A DNA stretch of 53,496 bases, from positions 1 through 53,496 of the forward strand of contig NZ_JAOPWR010000202.1 in the NCBI RefSeq assembly GCF_025965585.1, in the 5' to 3' direction. The position numbers were made by a program, and so were the translations under genes. Source of the stretch: Pseudonocardia sp. GTDB taxonomy: Bacteria; Actinomycetota; Actinomycetes; Mycobacteriales; Pseudonocardiaceae. Each line of letters opens with the position of its first letter. Position 1 is the first letter of the stretch. Positions 28,260-35,754 of this stretch are shown here, piece after piece. Under the pieces are notes generated by a model that was not told the DNA's origin, did no database searches, and saw nothing but the letters and a program-made list of their open reading frames with translations.

Positions 28260-29191
28260 AGGTCCAGCACCAGACGTGCGCAGCTCGCGCGGGAGACACA
28301 GATCATCATGCAGTCGCCTTCGGATTGTTCGTCGGTGGTCAGGACGGAGTCGCGGTGGTCGATCTCGCCGTCGAGCACGGCGGTCTCGCACGTGCCACAG
28401 GTGCCCTCGCTGCACGACGACAGCACGGTCACCCCGGCCTCCTCGACGACGTCGAGGATCGAGCGGTCCGCCGGCACGGTCAGGGTGACGCCGCTCTGCG
28501 TGAGCTCCACCTCGAACGACGTGCTCGCCCCCGCCACGGGCTTGGGCGCGAACCGCTCCACCCGCAGCGACCCCGCCGGCCAGCTCGCACACCGCTCCTC
28601 GACGGCGGCGAGCAGCGGCTCGGGCCCGCAGCAGTAGACCAGCGTGTCGGCCCGCGGCTCGCCGAGCAGGGCGTCGAGGTCGAGCAGGCCGGTCTCGTCC
28701 TGGGGCGCGACGGTGACGCGGGGGTCGGGCTGCAGCGCGTCGAGGAACGCCATCGACGTCCGGGTGCGGCCGCCGTAGACGAGCCGCCAGTCGGCGCCTG
28801 CGGCGTCGATCATCGGCAGCAGCGGGGTGATCCCGATCCCGCCGGCGATGAAGAGGTAGCTCGGCGAGGGCAGCAGCGGGAAGTGGTTGCGTGGGCCGCG
28901 GACCCGGACGGTCGCCCCCGGCAGCAGCTCGTCGTGCACGAAAGCCGATCCGCCGCGTCCGTCGGGCTCGCGGAGGACGCCGATCCGCCAGACGCCCTCG
29001 TCGGCCGGGTCGCCGCAGAGCGAGTACTGGCGAGGGCCCTCGGGCGTGACCAGGTCGACGTGCGCGCCGGGCTCCCAGGGCGGCAGGTCGCCGCGCAACG
29101 TCAGCACGACGACGCCGTCGGCGGCCTCGTGGCGGTCGCCGACGACCGCGGTGGTCTCGACCTCGGCAAGGGCTCCGGCCGTCAGGGTCAC
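28256..29191 (-). CDS. Flavin/NAD(P)H oxidoreductase with C-terminal 2Fe-2S domain (phthalate-dioxygenase-reductase type)
   Basis: A 311-residue one-polypeptide electron donor. The FMN/flavin-binding motif RQYSL is at 54-58, the nucleotide-binding GGIGITPLLP at 117-126, and the YCCGPEPLL strand at 186-194. The C-terminal plant-type ferredoxin domain has Cys260, Cys265, Cys268 and Cys298 (CSEGTCGTC and, 29 residues on, the last cysteine in CMMIC). This order (flavin, NAD, 2Fe-2S) is that of phthalate dioxygenase reductase and of the reductase part of CYP116B fused P450s. It probably passes electrons to the P450 encoded directly upstream, whose stop its GTG start overlaps (GTGA). Separate P450 and PDR-type reductase proteins are unusual compared with the fused form. 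Confidence 0.92.
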   Translation of the reverse strand: MTLTAGALAEVETTAVVGDRHEAADGVVVLTLRGDLPPWEPGAHVDLVTPEGPRQYSLCGDPADEGVWRIGVLREPDGRGGSAFVHDELLPGATVRVRGPRNHFPLLPSPSYLFIAGGIGITPLLPMIDAAGADWRLVYGGRTRTSMAFLDALQPDPRVTVAPQDETGLLDLDALLGEPRADTLVYCCGPEPLLAAVEERCASWPAGSLRVERFAPKPVAGASTSFEVELTQSGVTLTVPADRSILDVVEEAGVTVLSSCSEGTCGTCETAVLDGEIDHRDSVLTTDEQSEGDCMMICVSRASCARLVLDL

Positions 29192-30417
29192 GATGCGCTC
29201 CCGGGGGTGAAGGAGACGGGCAGGCGGTCGAGCACGCGCATGTTGGGCGTGGAGCGGTACTGCACGAGCGGGCCGGAGATCGCGTAGTCGCCGAGCCGCG
29301 GCAGCGCGACCTCCAGCGCGACGCGGGCCTCCAGCCGGGCCAACGGCGCGCCGAGGCAGCCGTGCAGTCCCTCGCTGAAGGACATGTGCCGCTTGGGGGC
29401 GCGGAAGACGTCGAAGCGGTCGGGGTCGTCGAACTGGCGCTCGTCGCGGTTGGCGGAGCCGTGGATCAGGAACACCCGCTGCCCGGCCGGGATCGTGACG
29501 CCGTGCAGTTCCACGTCGCGGGTGGTGGTGCGGCCCGAGACCTGCAGCGGGGCGTCGAAGCGCAGGGCCTCCTCGACAGCGGCGGGGATCCCGGAGGGGT
29601 CCTCGACGAGGGCCCGGCGCTGGTCGGGGTGCAGGGCGAGCTCCCGGAACGCCGTGGACAGCAGCGCCGACGTGCTCTCCACCCCGGCCATGAACAGCAC
29701 GAACGCCAGCCCGACGATCTCGGAGTCCCGGTCGATGGTCGGCGGGGCGAACGGCGTGCTCTCGTGGTCCTCGACGGACGCCGTGGCCAACGTCGAGAGG
29801 AGGTCCTCGCGCGGCGAGCGGCGTCGCTCGGTGAGCACCGCGGCCAGGTAGTCCTTCGTGTTGTGCAGCGCGTCCCACGCGACGGGGGTCAGGCGCGGGT
29901 CGTCGTTCTCGCGGTCCTTGAGCCCATGCGACCAGCGGACGAGGTCCTCGCGGTCGGAGCCGGTGACGGGGAGCCCGAGCACGTCGAAGAAGACGGCGTA
30001 GGGGATGGGCCAGGAGAGGTCCTGGGCGATGTCGGCCTCGCCCTCGTCCGCGAAGCGGTCGACCAGCCCGGTGATCACCCGGCGGACGTCGTCCTCGAGC
30101 TTGGCGATCGTGCGCGGCAGGAACGAGCGCTGCACGATCCTCCGCAGCTGGTCGTGGCGGGGGTTGTCGACGTCAGGCAGGAAGCCGGGCGAGCTCATGT
30201 CCTTGGCGGTGTCGTCGATGTCGATGCCCTCGAACGACAGGAAGGTCTCGTGGTCGCGCGCCGCGCCGCGGACGTCCTCGAAGCGCGACAGCGCCCAGAA
30301 GCCCCACTTCTCCGAACGGTAGACGGGCGCGTGGTCGCGCAGCTGTCGGTAGACGAGCCAGGGGTCCGCCTTGAAGGCGGCCGAGTACGGGTCGTACACG
30401 ACGGTGTCGGTGAGCAT
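29188..30417 (-). CDS. Cytochrome P450 monooxygenase
   Basis: A 409-residue soluble bacterial P450. Haem ligand Cys354 lies in the signature FSEGLHGCLGAPLARLE (about 347-363); the ExxR pair is Glu283-Arg286 (EEALRF); and the oxygen-activation helix has AGVEST (244-249), with the Thr249 expected to protonate dioxygen. The CYP subfamily cannot be named from sequence alone; GVESTS and FDAPLQ resemble CYP107/CYP109-like and CYP116 relatives. ATG 30417 follows GGAGG by about 5 nt (an in-frame TTG one codon earlier is less likely). It heads the operon with its reductase and a TIM-barrel isomerase, divergent from a LacI regulator across a palindromic operator. A small-molecule hydroxylation or demethylation is expected. 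Confidence 0.93.
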   Translation of the reverse strand: MLTDTVVYDPYSAAFKADPWLVYRQLRDHAPVYRSEKWGFWALSRFEDVRGAARDHETFLSFEGIDIDDTAKDMSSPGFLPDVDNPRHDQLRRIVQRSFLPRTIAKLEDDVRRVITGLVDRFADEGEADIAQDLSWPIPYAVFFDVLGLPVTGSDREDLVRWSHGLKDRENDDPRLTPVAWDALHNTKDYLAAVLTERRRSPREDLLSTLATASVEDHESTPFAPPTIDRDSEIVGLAFVLFMAGVESTSALLSTAFRELALHPDQRRALVEDPSGIPAAVEEALRFDAPLQVSGRTTTRDVELHGVTIPAGQRVFLIHGSANRDERQFDDPDRFDVFRAPKRHMSFSEGLHGCLGAPLARLEARVALEVALPRLGDYAISGPLVQYRSTPNMRVLDRLPVSFTPGSAS

Positions 30418-30431
30418 CAACGCCTCCGGTC

Positions 30432-30445
30432 TTAAAGCGCTTTAA
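30432..30445. promoter_or_regulatory. LacI-type operator between P450 and regulator genes
   Basis: TTAAAGCGCTTTAA is a perfect 14-bp palindrome centred on CG, the usual centre of LacI/GalR-family operators. It lies 15 nt upstream of the P450 ATG and 21 nt upstream of the LacI GTG, and overlaps the -35 region of the LacI promoter. Binding here would repress both genes. A second copy was not found elsewhere in the window by eye. Confidence 0.75.
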
Positions 30446-30452
30446 TGACGGG

Positions 30453-30458
30453 TACTAT
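30453..30458 (+). promoter_or_regulatory. Candidate -10 hexamer of the LacI gene
   Basis: TACTAT ends 8 nt before the GTG at 30467, with no ribosome binding site between. The palindromic operator occupies the -35 position, fitting autorepression and a leaderless mRNA. Confidence 0.5.
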
Positions 30459-30466
30459 CCGAGCCT

Positions 30467-31465
30467 GTGACGGGTTCTGTCAAGAGGCCGCGGCTGGAGG
30501 ACGTGGCCGCGGACGTCGGCGTGTCGACGGCGTCGGTGTCGCTCGTGCTGCGTGGCGTCGCCGGTCCCAGCGCCGAGACGCGCGAACGCGTGCTGGAGGC
30601 GGCGTCGCGTCTGGGCTACCGGCCCGACCGCACCGCGAGCCTGCTCGCCAGGCGGCGCACCCACCTGATCGGCGTCCCGGTGTCACTCCGCGACGCCTAC
30701 CGCGCCGAGCTCGCCGAGGAGGTGCAGGTCGCGGCCGACCGGCGCGGCTACACCGTCGCGCTGAGCGCGATCACTCCCGTCCACGACGAGCAGCGGGTGG
30801 TCGAGACCCTGCTCGACCTGCGCTGTGAGGCCCTGATCCTGCTCTCTCCGGACCTGCCGCCCGCGGCGCTCGCCGCCCTCGGCGCCCGCATCCCGCTCGT
30901 GGTGGTGGGCCGGCGCGTCGAGCCCGCCGGGTTCGACGTCGTCCGCGCGGCCGACGACGAGGGCATCGGCGCCGCCGTGGACCACCTCGTCGCGCTCGGC
31001 CACCGTGATCTCGTGCACGTCGACGGCGGTGACGCTCCGATGGCCGCCGACCGCCGCTCCGGGTTCCGGGCCGCTCTGGAGCGCCACGGCCAGGAGGGGC
31101 GGATCGTGCCCGGCGGATACGTCGAGGAGGCGGGCGCCCAGGCGGCCCGCACCCTGCTCGACGGGCCTGCCCTGCCCACGGCTGTGATCGCGGCCAACGA
31201 CCGCAACGCCGTCGGCCTGCTCGACGTGTTCATCCGGGCGGGCGTGCGGGTGCCCGAGGACGTGTCCGTGGTCGGCTACGACGACGGGGAGCTCGCGCGG
31301 CTCACCCACATCGACCTGACGACCGTCAGCCAGGAGGCGGGGGAGCAGGCGCGGCAGGCGGTGGCGGCGGCGCTGGAGCGCCTCGACGGCGACCGCCGGG
31401 CCGGGGTGGAGGTGGTGCTGCCACCGCGCCTGGTGGTGCGCGGGACGACGGGCCCCGCACGCTGA
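30467..31465 (+). CDS. LacI-family regulator of the P450 operon
   Basis: A 332-residue LacI/GalR repressor. The helix-turn-helix is RLEDVAADVGVSTASVSLVL (about 8-28) with the hinge SAETRERVLEAASRLGYRPD. The ligand domain has the family segments LIGVPVSL, PLVVVGRR, GIGAAVDHLVALGHRDLVHV, FRAALERHG, AVIAANDRNAVGLLDVF and VSVVGYDDGELA (about 265-276). VVGYD is typical of sugar-responsive members. GTG 30467 is chosen because a -10 hexamer ends 8 nt earlier. Its own operator-like palindrome lies in the divergent spacer. The inducer is probably the substrate of the P450 pathway. It is followed by a gap of about 185 nt with no gene. Confidence 0.9.
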   Translation: MTGSVKRPRLEDVAADVGVSTASVSLVLRGVAGPSAETRERVLEAASRLGYRPDRTASLLARRRTHLIGVPVSLRDAYRAELAEEVQVAADRRGYTVALSAITPVHDEQRVVETLLDLRCEALILLSPDLPPAALAALGARIPLVVVGRRVEPAGFDVVRAADDEGIGAAVDHLVALGHRDLVHVDGGDAPMAADRRSGFRAALERHGQEGRIVPGGYVEEAGAQAARTLLDGPALPTAVIAANDRNAVGLLDVFIRAGVRVPEDVSVVGYDDGELARLTHIDLTTVSQEAGEQARQAVAAALERLDGDRRAGVEVVLPPRLVVRGTTGPAR

Positions 31466-31651
31466 TCGTCAGGGGGCGTGCCCGCGGCGCCGCCCTCCCC
31501 GCCGTCGAGCAGATACGACGCGTTCGAGGCCCGCATTGCCGTCGGGAGGCGGAGGGCGCGGCCTCCCCCGCCGCTGATCACGGCCGCACGGTCGTTGCTG
31601 GAGATCAACGGGCGACCATGTCGCCGTGATCGGCGTCGCGGGGCGGCTGCC

Positions 31652-31819
31652 TCAGCTCGCGCGCCGGGGCTCGCGCGGGGAGTTCGGGTTCCGGCCGAGC
31701 TGGCGCATCTGCTCCGCGATGGCCGCCTCGACCGCCGCGTGGACGGCGGCGGGTGAGACGTCCGGGTCGACCATGCGGGCCGCAGCCAGCGATCGGGATG
31801 ACACGGCTATGTTGATCAT
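31652..31819 (-). CDS. Small hypothetical protein, 55 residues
   Basis: ATG 31819 is preceded, 8 nt away, by a perfect AGGAGG (minus strand, 31828-31833). The frame encodes MINIAVSSRSLAAARMVDPD, then an alanine-rich amphipathic helix (AAVHAAVEAAIAEQMRQLGR) and a basic Pro-rich tail ending RRAS. There is no signal peptide, cysteine or known domain. It is alone between the LacI gene and the last inositol-operon gene, on the operon's strand. The ideal ribosome binding site is the main support. Nothing links it to a known family of toxins, leader peptides or RiPP precursors. Confidence 0.5.
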   Translation of the reverse strand: MINIAVSSRSLAAARMVDPDVSPAAVHAAVEAAIAEQMRQLGRNPNSPREPRRAS

Positions 31820-31948
31820 TTCGATCGCCTCCTCAGGGCGTCGGGCGGAGCGGCCATTCGGCGGTACCCCGTCGGTCTCGTCACGCTCTCAACGCGACGG
31901 TAACCCTCCGGTATGCCCGCGCGCCATCATCCCGCGGGCCACATTTCC

Positions 31949-31990
31949 CTCACCGGCGGGACAGGGTTTCTCTCACCGGCTGGACAGGGT
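31949..31990. repeat. Direct repeat at the 3' end of the inositol operon
   Basis: CTCACCGGC(G/T)GGACAGGGT occurs at 31949-31967 and 31972-31990 with one mismatch and a 4-nt gap. The second copy encodes the last codons of the oxidoreductase on the minus strand, so the first is a duplicated gene end lying just beyond the stop. A small local duplication is the simplest origin. Confidence 0.6.
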
Positions 31991-32986
31991 CGTGCGAGGT
32001 CGCGGGGCGAAGCCGGCGGCCCGGTAGACGGCCTCGATCAACTCCGCGGTGTCCACGGCGTCGTCGACGTCGAGCGGGAACGGGGCTCCGTCGCGCAGGT
32101 GCGCGCGGACCGCCTCCAGCTGGTAGAGGTAGGTCGAGCGGGTGCCGAGATGCTCGGTGCGCTCGCCGCCGGCGCAGGCCACGACGATCCTGTCGTCGCG
32201 CTGGGGGAGCACGACGTTCATCGCGGTCGCCTCCCCGCGGTCGCCGACCACCCGGCAGGTGATGCACCAGTCCGCCGCGGCCATGTCGCAGTGGGCCTCG
32301 CCCGTGGCGCCGCCGGGGAAGGCCAGCTGCGCGGTGATCCGCTCGTCGACGCCCGGGCGCCCGGCCCGCTCCTCACCGGTGGCCGACACGACCTGCGGCG
32401 CCCCGCCGGCCCACCGCGCGAACATCCGGTGGCAGTGCAGCGCGTAGCAGCCCAGGTCCATCAGCGCGCCGCCGGCGAGATCGAGCGACCAGCGCGGGTC
32501 GTCGGCGGGCGGGGCGGGCATGGTGAACCGCGACTCGATGCGTCGCAGCTCGCCGAGCTCCCCGGAGTCCACCAGCGCCTGCAGGCGCTGCAGCACCGGA
32601 TGGTGCACGTAGTGGAAGCCCTCCAGCACCGTGACACCCGCCGCGACGGCCGCGTCGCGCACCTCCCGCGCCTCCTCGGCGTCGCTCGCGAACGGCTTCT
32701 CCGAGAGCACGTGCTTGCCCGCCGCGACGGCGGCGAGGTTCCACGGGCCGTGCAGGCTGTTGGCCAGCGGGTTGTAGACGATCTCCACGTCCGCGTCGGC
32801 GATCACGTCGGCGTAGGAGGAGAGCACCCGCTCGACGCCGTGCTCGGCCGCGAAGGCCTGCGCCCGCCGCGGGTCCCGTGCCGCCACGGCGACGAGCCGG
32901 TCACCGGTGGCGTGCGCGGGGTCGACGATCGCCTGCTCCGAGATGCGCGCCGCACCCAGGACACCGATGCGCAGCGGCTCCGTCAT
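31973..32986 (-). CDS. Gfo/Idh-family oxidoreductase, dihydrodiol-dehydrogenase-like subgroup
   Basis: A 337-residue NAD(P)-dependent dehydrogenase. It starts MTEPLRIGVLGAARISEQAI (ATG 32986, after GGAGG), a Rossmann glycine motif G-x-x-x-x-x of the AARIS type seen in dihydrodiol dehydrogenase and glucose-fructose oxidoreductase relatives. The catalytic lysine lies in HVLSEKPFASDAEEA (about 92-106), followed by EGFHYVHHPVLQRL and GALMDLGCYALHCHRMF, with the active-site tyrosine and histidine. It is less like IolG than the other family members here, so a substrate other than myo-inositol is likely. It is the last gene of the minus-strand inositol operon, 34 nt after the IolE-like gene. Confidence 0.85.
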   Translation of the reverse strand: MTEPLRIGVLGAARISEQAIVDPAHATGDRLVAVAARDPRRAQAFAAEHGVERVLSSYADVIADADVEIVYNPLANSLHGPWNLAAVAAGKHVLSEKPFASDAEEAREVRDAAVAAGVTVLEGFHYVHHPVLQRLQALVDSGELGELRRIESRFTMPAPPADDPRWSLDLAGGALMDLGCYALHCHRMFARWAGGAPQVVSATGEERAGRPGVDERITAQLAFPGGATGEAHCDMAAADWCITCRVVGDRGEATAMNVVLPQRDDRIVVACAGGERTEHLGTRSTYLYQLEAVRAHLRDGAPFPLDVDDAVDTAELIEAVYRAAGFAPRPRTTLSSR

Positions 32987-33020
32987 GACGCCTCCGCGCA
33001 GGAGCGCACGTCGGCGGTGG

Positions 33021-33896
33021 TCACACCGCACCCCGCAGGATCGTGCGCAGCTCCTCGACGCTGGTGCGCACGTCCGTCAGCGGGCCCTCGCCCGACGGCT
33101 CCTCGGTGAGGATCGTGTCCTGCTCCAGCACGTACCAGCCGCCGTAGCCGTGGCCGCGCAGGTGCCCGACGATCGCGGCGAAGTCGACGTCGCCCCGGCC
33201 CACCGGCCGGTACATGCCCGCTCGCACGGCCTCGGTGTAGGTCCGCCGGCCGTCCTGCACCTGCTTGGCCAGGCCGGCGTCCACATCCTTGATGTGGGTG
33301 TGCGCGACGCGCTCGGGGGCCTGGCGGGTGAGCTCGGCGGGGTCGGTGCCGCCGATGAGCAGGTGGCCGGTGTCGAGACACAGCGCCACCGACGAGCCCT
33401 CGAGCACGCGCTGCACCTCCTCGCCGTTCTCCACCATCGTCCCGACGTGCGGGTGCAGCACCGCCTTCACCCCGTGCTCGGCGGCCATGGCCGAGAGCCG
33501 GTCGAGGTTCGTCAGCAGCGTGCGCCAGCCGGCGTCGTCCAGCTCGGGACGGGCGTCGTAGCCCTCGAGCCCGCTGACGGCCGAGAGGACGAGCGTGTCC
33601 GAGCCCGTGGACGCATACGTCCCCAGCAGCTTCTCGACCGCGGGCACCGGGTCGTGGCCGGGCACGTGCAGCAGCAGCGGGGTGAAGCCGCCGATGGCCT
33701 GCAGGTGGTGCCCTGCGAGGACCTCGCGGGGGTCCTCGGGGAGGAAGCCCTCGGGCCCGAACTCCGTGGCGGCCAGCCCCACGTCCTGCATCTCGGCGAG
33801 CACCCGCGACGGCGGCAGCTGGTAGCCCCAGCCGGGCACCTCGCAGACGCCCCAGGAGATGGGGGCTCCGGCGATGCGGTCGGTCGGGCCGGTCAT
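33021..33896 (-). CDS. IolE-like TIM-barrel (inosose dehydratase family)
   Basis: A 291-residue xylose-isomerase-fold protein, a paralogue of the one at 39820. Both share the SWGV start (PISWGVCEVPGWGY here), EFGPEGFLPEDP at about 44-55 (ELGPSGFMPQDP in the other) and CLDTGHLLIGGTD (CLDTGHISYCDGD). In this family the glutamate, aspartate and histidine residues bind Mn(II), and IolE dehydrates 2-keto-myo-inositol; a paralogue could act on another inosose or as an isomerase. ATG 33896 overlaps the stop of the upstream Gfo/Idh gene (ATGA). Together they make a dehydrogenase-dehydratase pair within the inositol operon. Confidence 0.85.
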   Translation of the reverse strand: MTGPTDRIAGAPISWGVCEVPGWGYQLPPSRVLAEMQDVGLAATEFGPEGFLPEDPREVLAGHHLQAIGGFTPLLLHVPGHDPVPAVEKLLGTYASTGSDTLVLSAVSGLEGYDARPELDDAGWRTLLTNLDRLSAMAAEHGVKAVLHPHVGTMVENGEEVQRVLEGSSVALCLDTGHLLIGGTDPAELTRQAPERVAHTHIKDVDAGLAKQVQDGRRTYTEAVRAGMYRPVGRGDVDFAAIVGHLRGHGYGGWYVLEQDTILTEEPSGEGPLTDVRTSVEELRTILRGAV

Positions 33897-34891
33897 ACGA
33901 ATACCTCCGGGGAGACGGGCCGCCCGGTCCGCCAGGACTCGTCGGCGGCCAGGGCCAGGTCGAACGCGGCGAGCGCGTCGCGGCCGGTCACAGGGGGAGG
34001 GGTGCCGTCGCGGACGGCACGCGCGAACGCGTCCAGCTCCGCGGCGTACGCCCAGGGGTAGCGCTCCTCGAAGTCGCGTGCGATGTCCCGCGACGCGAGC
34101 CCGGGCGTACGCCACTCGACGCCGCGCACGTGGGGCGCGTCGATCCGCGCGGTGGCCAGGGTGCCCATGACCTCGGTGGAGCACTCGTAGCCGTACCGGG
34201 CCGACCGGCTGTTGTCGATCACGCCGAGCGCGCCGTTCGCGAAGCGCAGCACGACGACCGCGGTGTCGATGTCGCCCAGCGCGGCGAACGCCGGGTCGGA
34301 CGCGGCGCCGTGCGCGTGCACCTCGACGACCTCGCCCACCAGCCACCGGGCGACGTCCAGGTCGTGCACGGTGACGTCGAGGAAGAACCCGCCCGAGCCG
34401 GAGAGGAACGCGGGGTTCGGTGCCGCCATGTCGCGCAGCGACGTGCGGAAGAAGGTGACCTCGCCCAGCTCGCCGGCGTGGATCCGTGCGGCGGCGGCCG
34501 CCCAGTCGGGGTCCGACCGGCGGTGGAACCCGACCTGGAACACCACGCCCGCCGCCTCGACCGCGTCGAGGGCGGCTACGGTGGTGGCCCGGTCCAGCGA
34601 GATCGGCTTCTCGCAGAACACGTGCTTCCCCGCGGCCGCGGCGATGGTGGTGAGCGGTGCGTGCGTGCCGGTGGGCGAGGCGATCGCGACGGCGTCGACG
34701 CGGTCGAGCAGCTCCTCGTAGGACGCCGTCCAGGGCACGTCGAGCTCCGCGCCGACGGCCCGCGCCGCGTCCGGGTCGGCGTCGTACACGCACGCCAGCC
34801 GGGCCGTGGAGCAGCGCCCGGCGAGCGCGGCGGCGTGGATCCGGCCCATCCGCCCCAGCCCGGCCAGCCCGACTCCCACCTGCCCCGTCAC
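33893..34891 (-). CDS. IolG-like Gfo/Idh inositol dehydrogenase paralogue
   Basis: A 332-residue NAD-dependent dehydrogenase: Rossmann motif GLAGLGRMGRIHAAAL (about 8-23), catalytic lysine in HVFCEKPISLDRATT (about 92-106), VGFHRRSDPDWAAAA, and the active-site GGFFLDVTVHDLDVARW, where the Asp and His of IolG are conserved. It is a closer IolG relative than the gene at 31973. It may oxidise scyllo- or D-chiro-inositol, as extra IolG-type enzymes do in Bacillus and Corynebacterium. GTG 34891 overlaps the IolH stop (GTGA), and its own stop overlaps the IolE-like start, so four genes here are translationally linked. Confidence 0.88.
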   Translation of the reverse strand: MTGQVGVGLAGLGRMGRIHAAALAGRCSTARLACVYDADPDAARAVGAELDVPWTASYEELLDRVDAVAIASPTGTHAPLTTIAAAAGKHVFCEKPISLDRATTVAALDAVEAAGVVFQVGFHRRSDPDWAAAAARIHAGELGEVTFFRTSLRDMAAPNPAFLSGSGGFFLDVTVHDLDVARWLVGEVVEVHAHGAASDPAFAALGDIDTAVVVLRFANGALGVIDNSRSARYGYECSTEVMGTLATARIDAPHVRGVEWRTPGLASRDIARDFEERYPWAYAAELDAFARAVRDGTPPPVTGRDALAAFDLALAADESWRTGRPVSPEVFV

Positions 34892-35754
34892 GACGCCAGC
34901 TCCGCGGTGACCCGCTCCAGCATCCGCCGGTGGATGTCGTCGGCGGTCTCCTCCCAGCCGAACACGCAGACCGTGGCGATGCCGTCGAACTCCATCTCGC
35001 GCAGGGTCGAGAAGAACTCGTCCCACGGCACCTCGCCGTGGCCGATCTCGCTGTGCTGGTGGATGCGGGCGTCCACACCGGGCGGGTTGAGGATGTAGCG
35101 GTTGCCCACGTTCGCGCGGTGGTTGTAGCAGTCGGCGACGTGGACGTGCTTCAGCTTGGACCCGGCGTAGCGCATCATCCGGCTCACGTCGCCCACCCCG
35201 TCGGAGAGGTGGAACGCGTGCGGGGCGCAGAAGACGTAGTTCACCCACGGCTTGTCGAGCCCGCGGATGATCTGCACCGCGTCGTCGTTGGTCTCGGAGA
35301 AGTCGTACGGGTGGGCCTCGATGTTCAGCCCGATCCCGTAGCTCTCGAAGACCGGCGCCAGCTCCTCCATGGACCGGTAGAACGCGTGCTCGGAGCGCCT
35401 CGCGTCGTTGGGGTCGCCGGACAGCTCGGAGTTGACCACCGTGCACCCCAGCTCCGCGGCGATCTCCAGCAGCCGCCGCCAGTTGCGCACCTGGGCCTGG
35501 CGCTCCTGCTCGTCCGGGGACGACCAGTCGAACACCGGCACCAGCGTCGCGATCTCCACGCCGGTCTCGGCACAGGCCTTGCGGACCTCGGCGATCGCCT
35601 CGCGGTCGGCCTTCGGGTAGCGGTGCCAGAAGAACCAGTCGGCCCGTGGCGAGAGCTCAAGGTGCCGGTAGCCCAGCTCGGCGGCCTTGTGCACCTCCTC
35701 GGCCACGGACAGCTCCGCGTGGTACATCGCGGGGTCGAGGGCGATCTTCAGCAT
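34888..35754 (-). CDS. iolH: IolH-type TIM-barrel protein
   Basis: A 288-residue sugar phosphate isomerase-like protein. It matches the IolH group of actinobacterial inositol loci: KIALDPAMYHAELSVAEEV at the start, RYPKADREAIAEV (about 46-58), the DWSSPDEQERQAQVRNWRRL segment, then VVNSELSGDP and FYRSMEELAPVFESYGIGLN. Metal ligands are expected in NIEAHPYDFSE (about 146-156) and at HVHVADCYNHR. The precise reaction of IolH remains poorly defined (proposed inosose isomerase or epimerase). ATG 35754 shares its first base with the upstream iolG stop; its own stop overlaps the next gene. Confidence 0.83.
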   Translation of the reverse strand: MLKIALDPAMYHAELSVAEEVHKAAELGYRHLELSPRADWFFWHRYPKADREAIAEVRKACAETGVEIATLVPVFDWSSPDEQERQAQVRNWRRLLEIAAELGCTVVNSELSGDPNDARRSEHAFYRSMEELAPVFESYGIGLNIEAHPYDFSETNDDAVQIIRGLDKPWVNYVFCAPHAFHLSDGVGDVSRMMRYAGSKLKHVHVADCYNHRANVGNRYILNPPGVDARIHQHSEIGHGEVPWDEFFSTLREMEFDGIATVCVFGWEETADDIHRRMLERVTAELAS

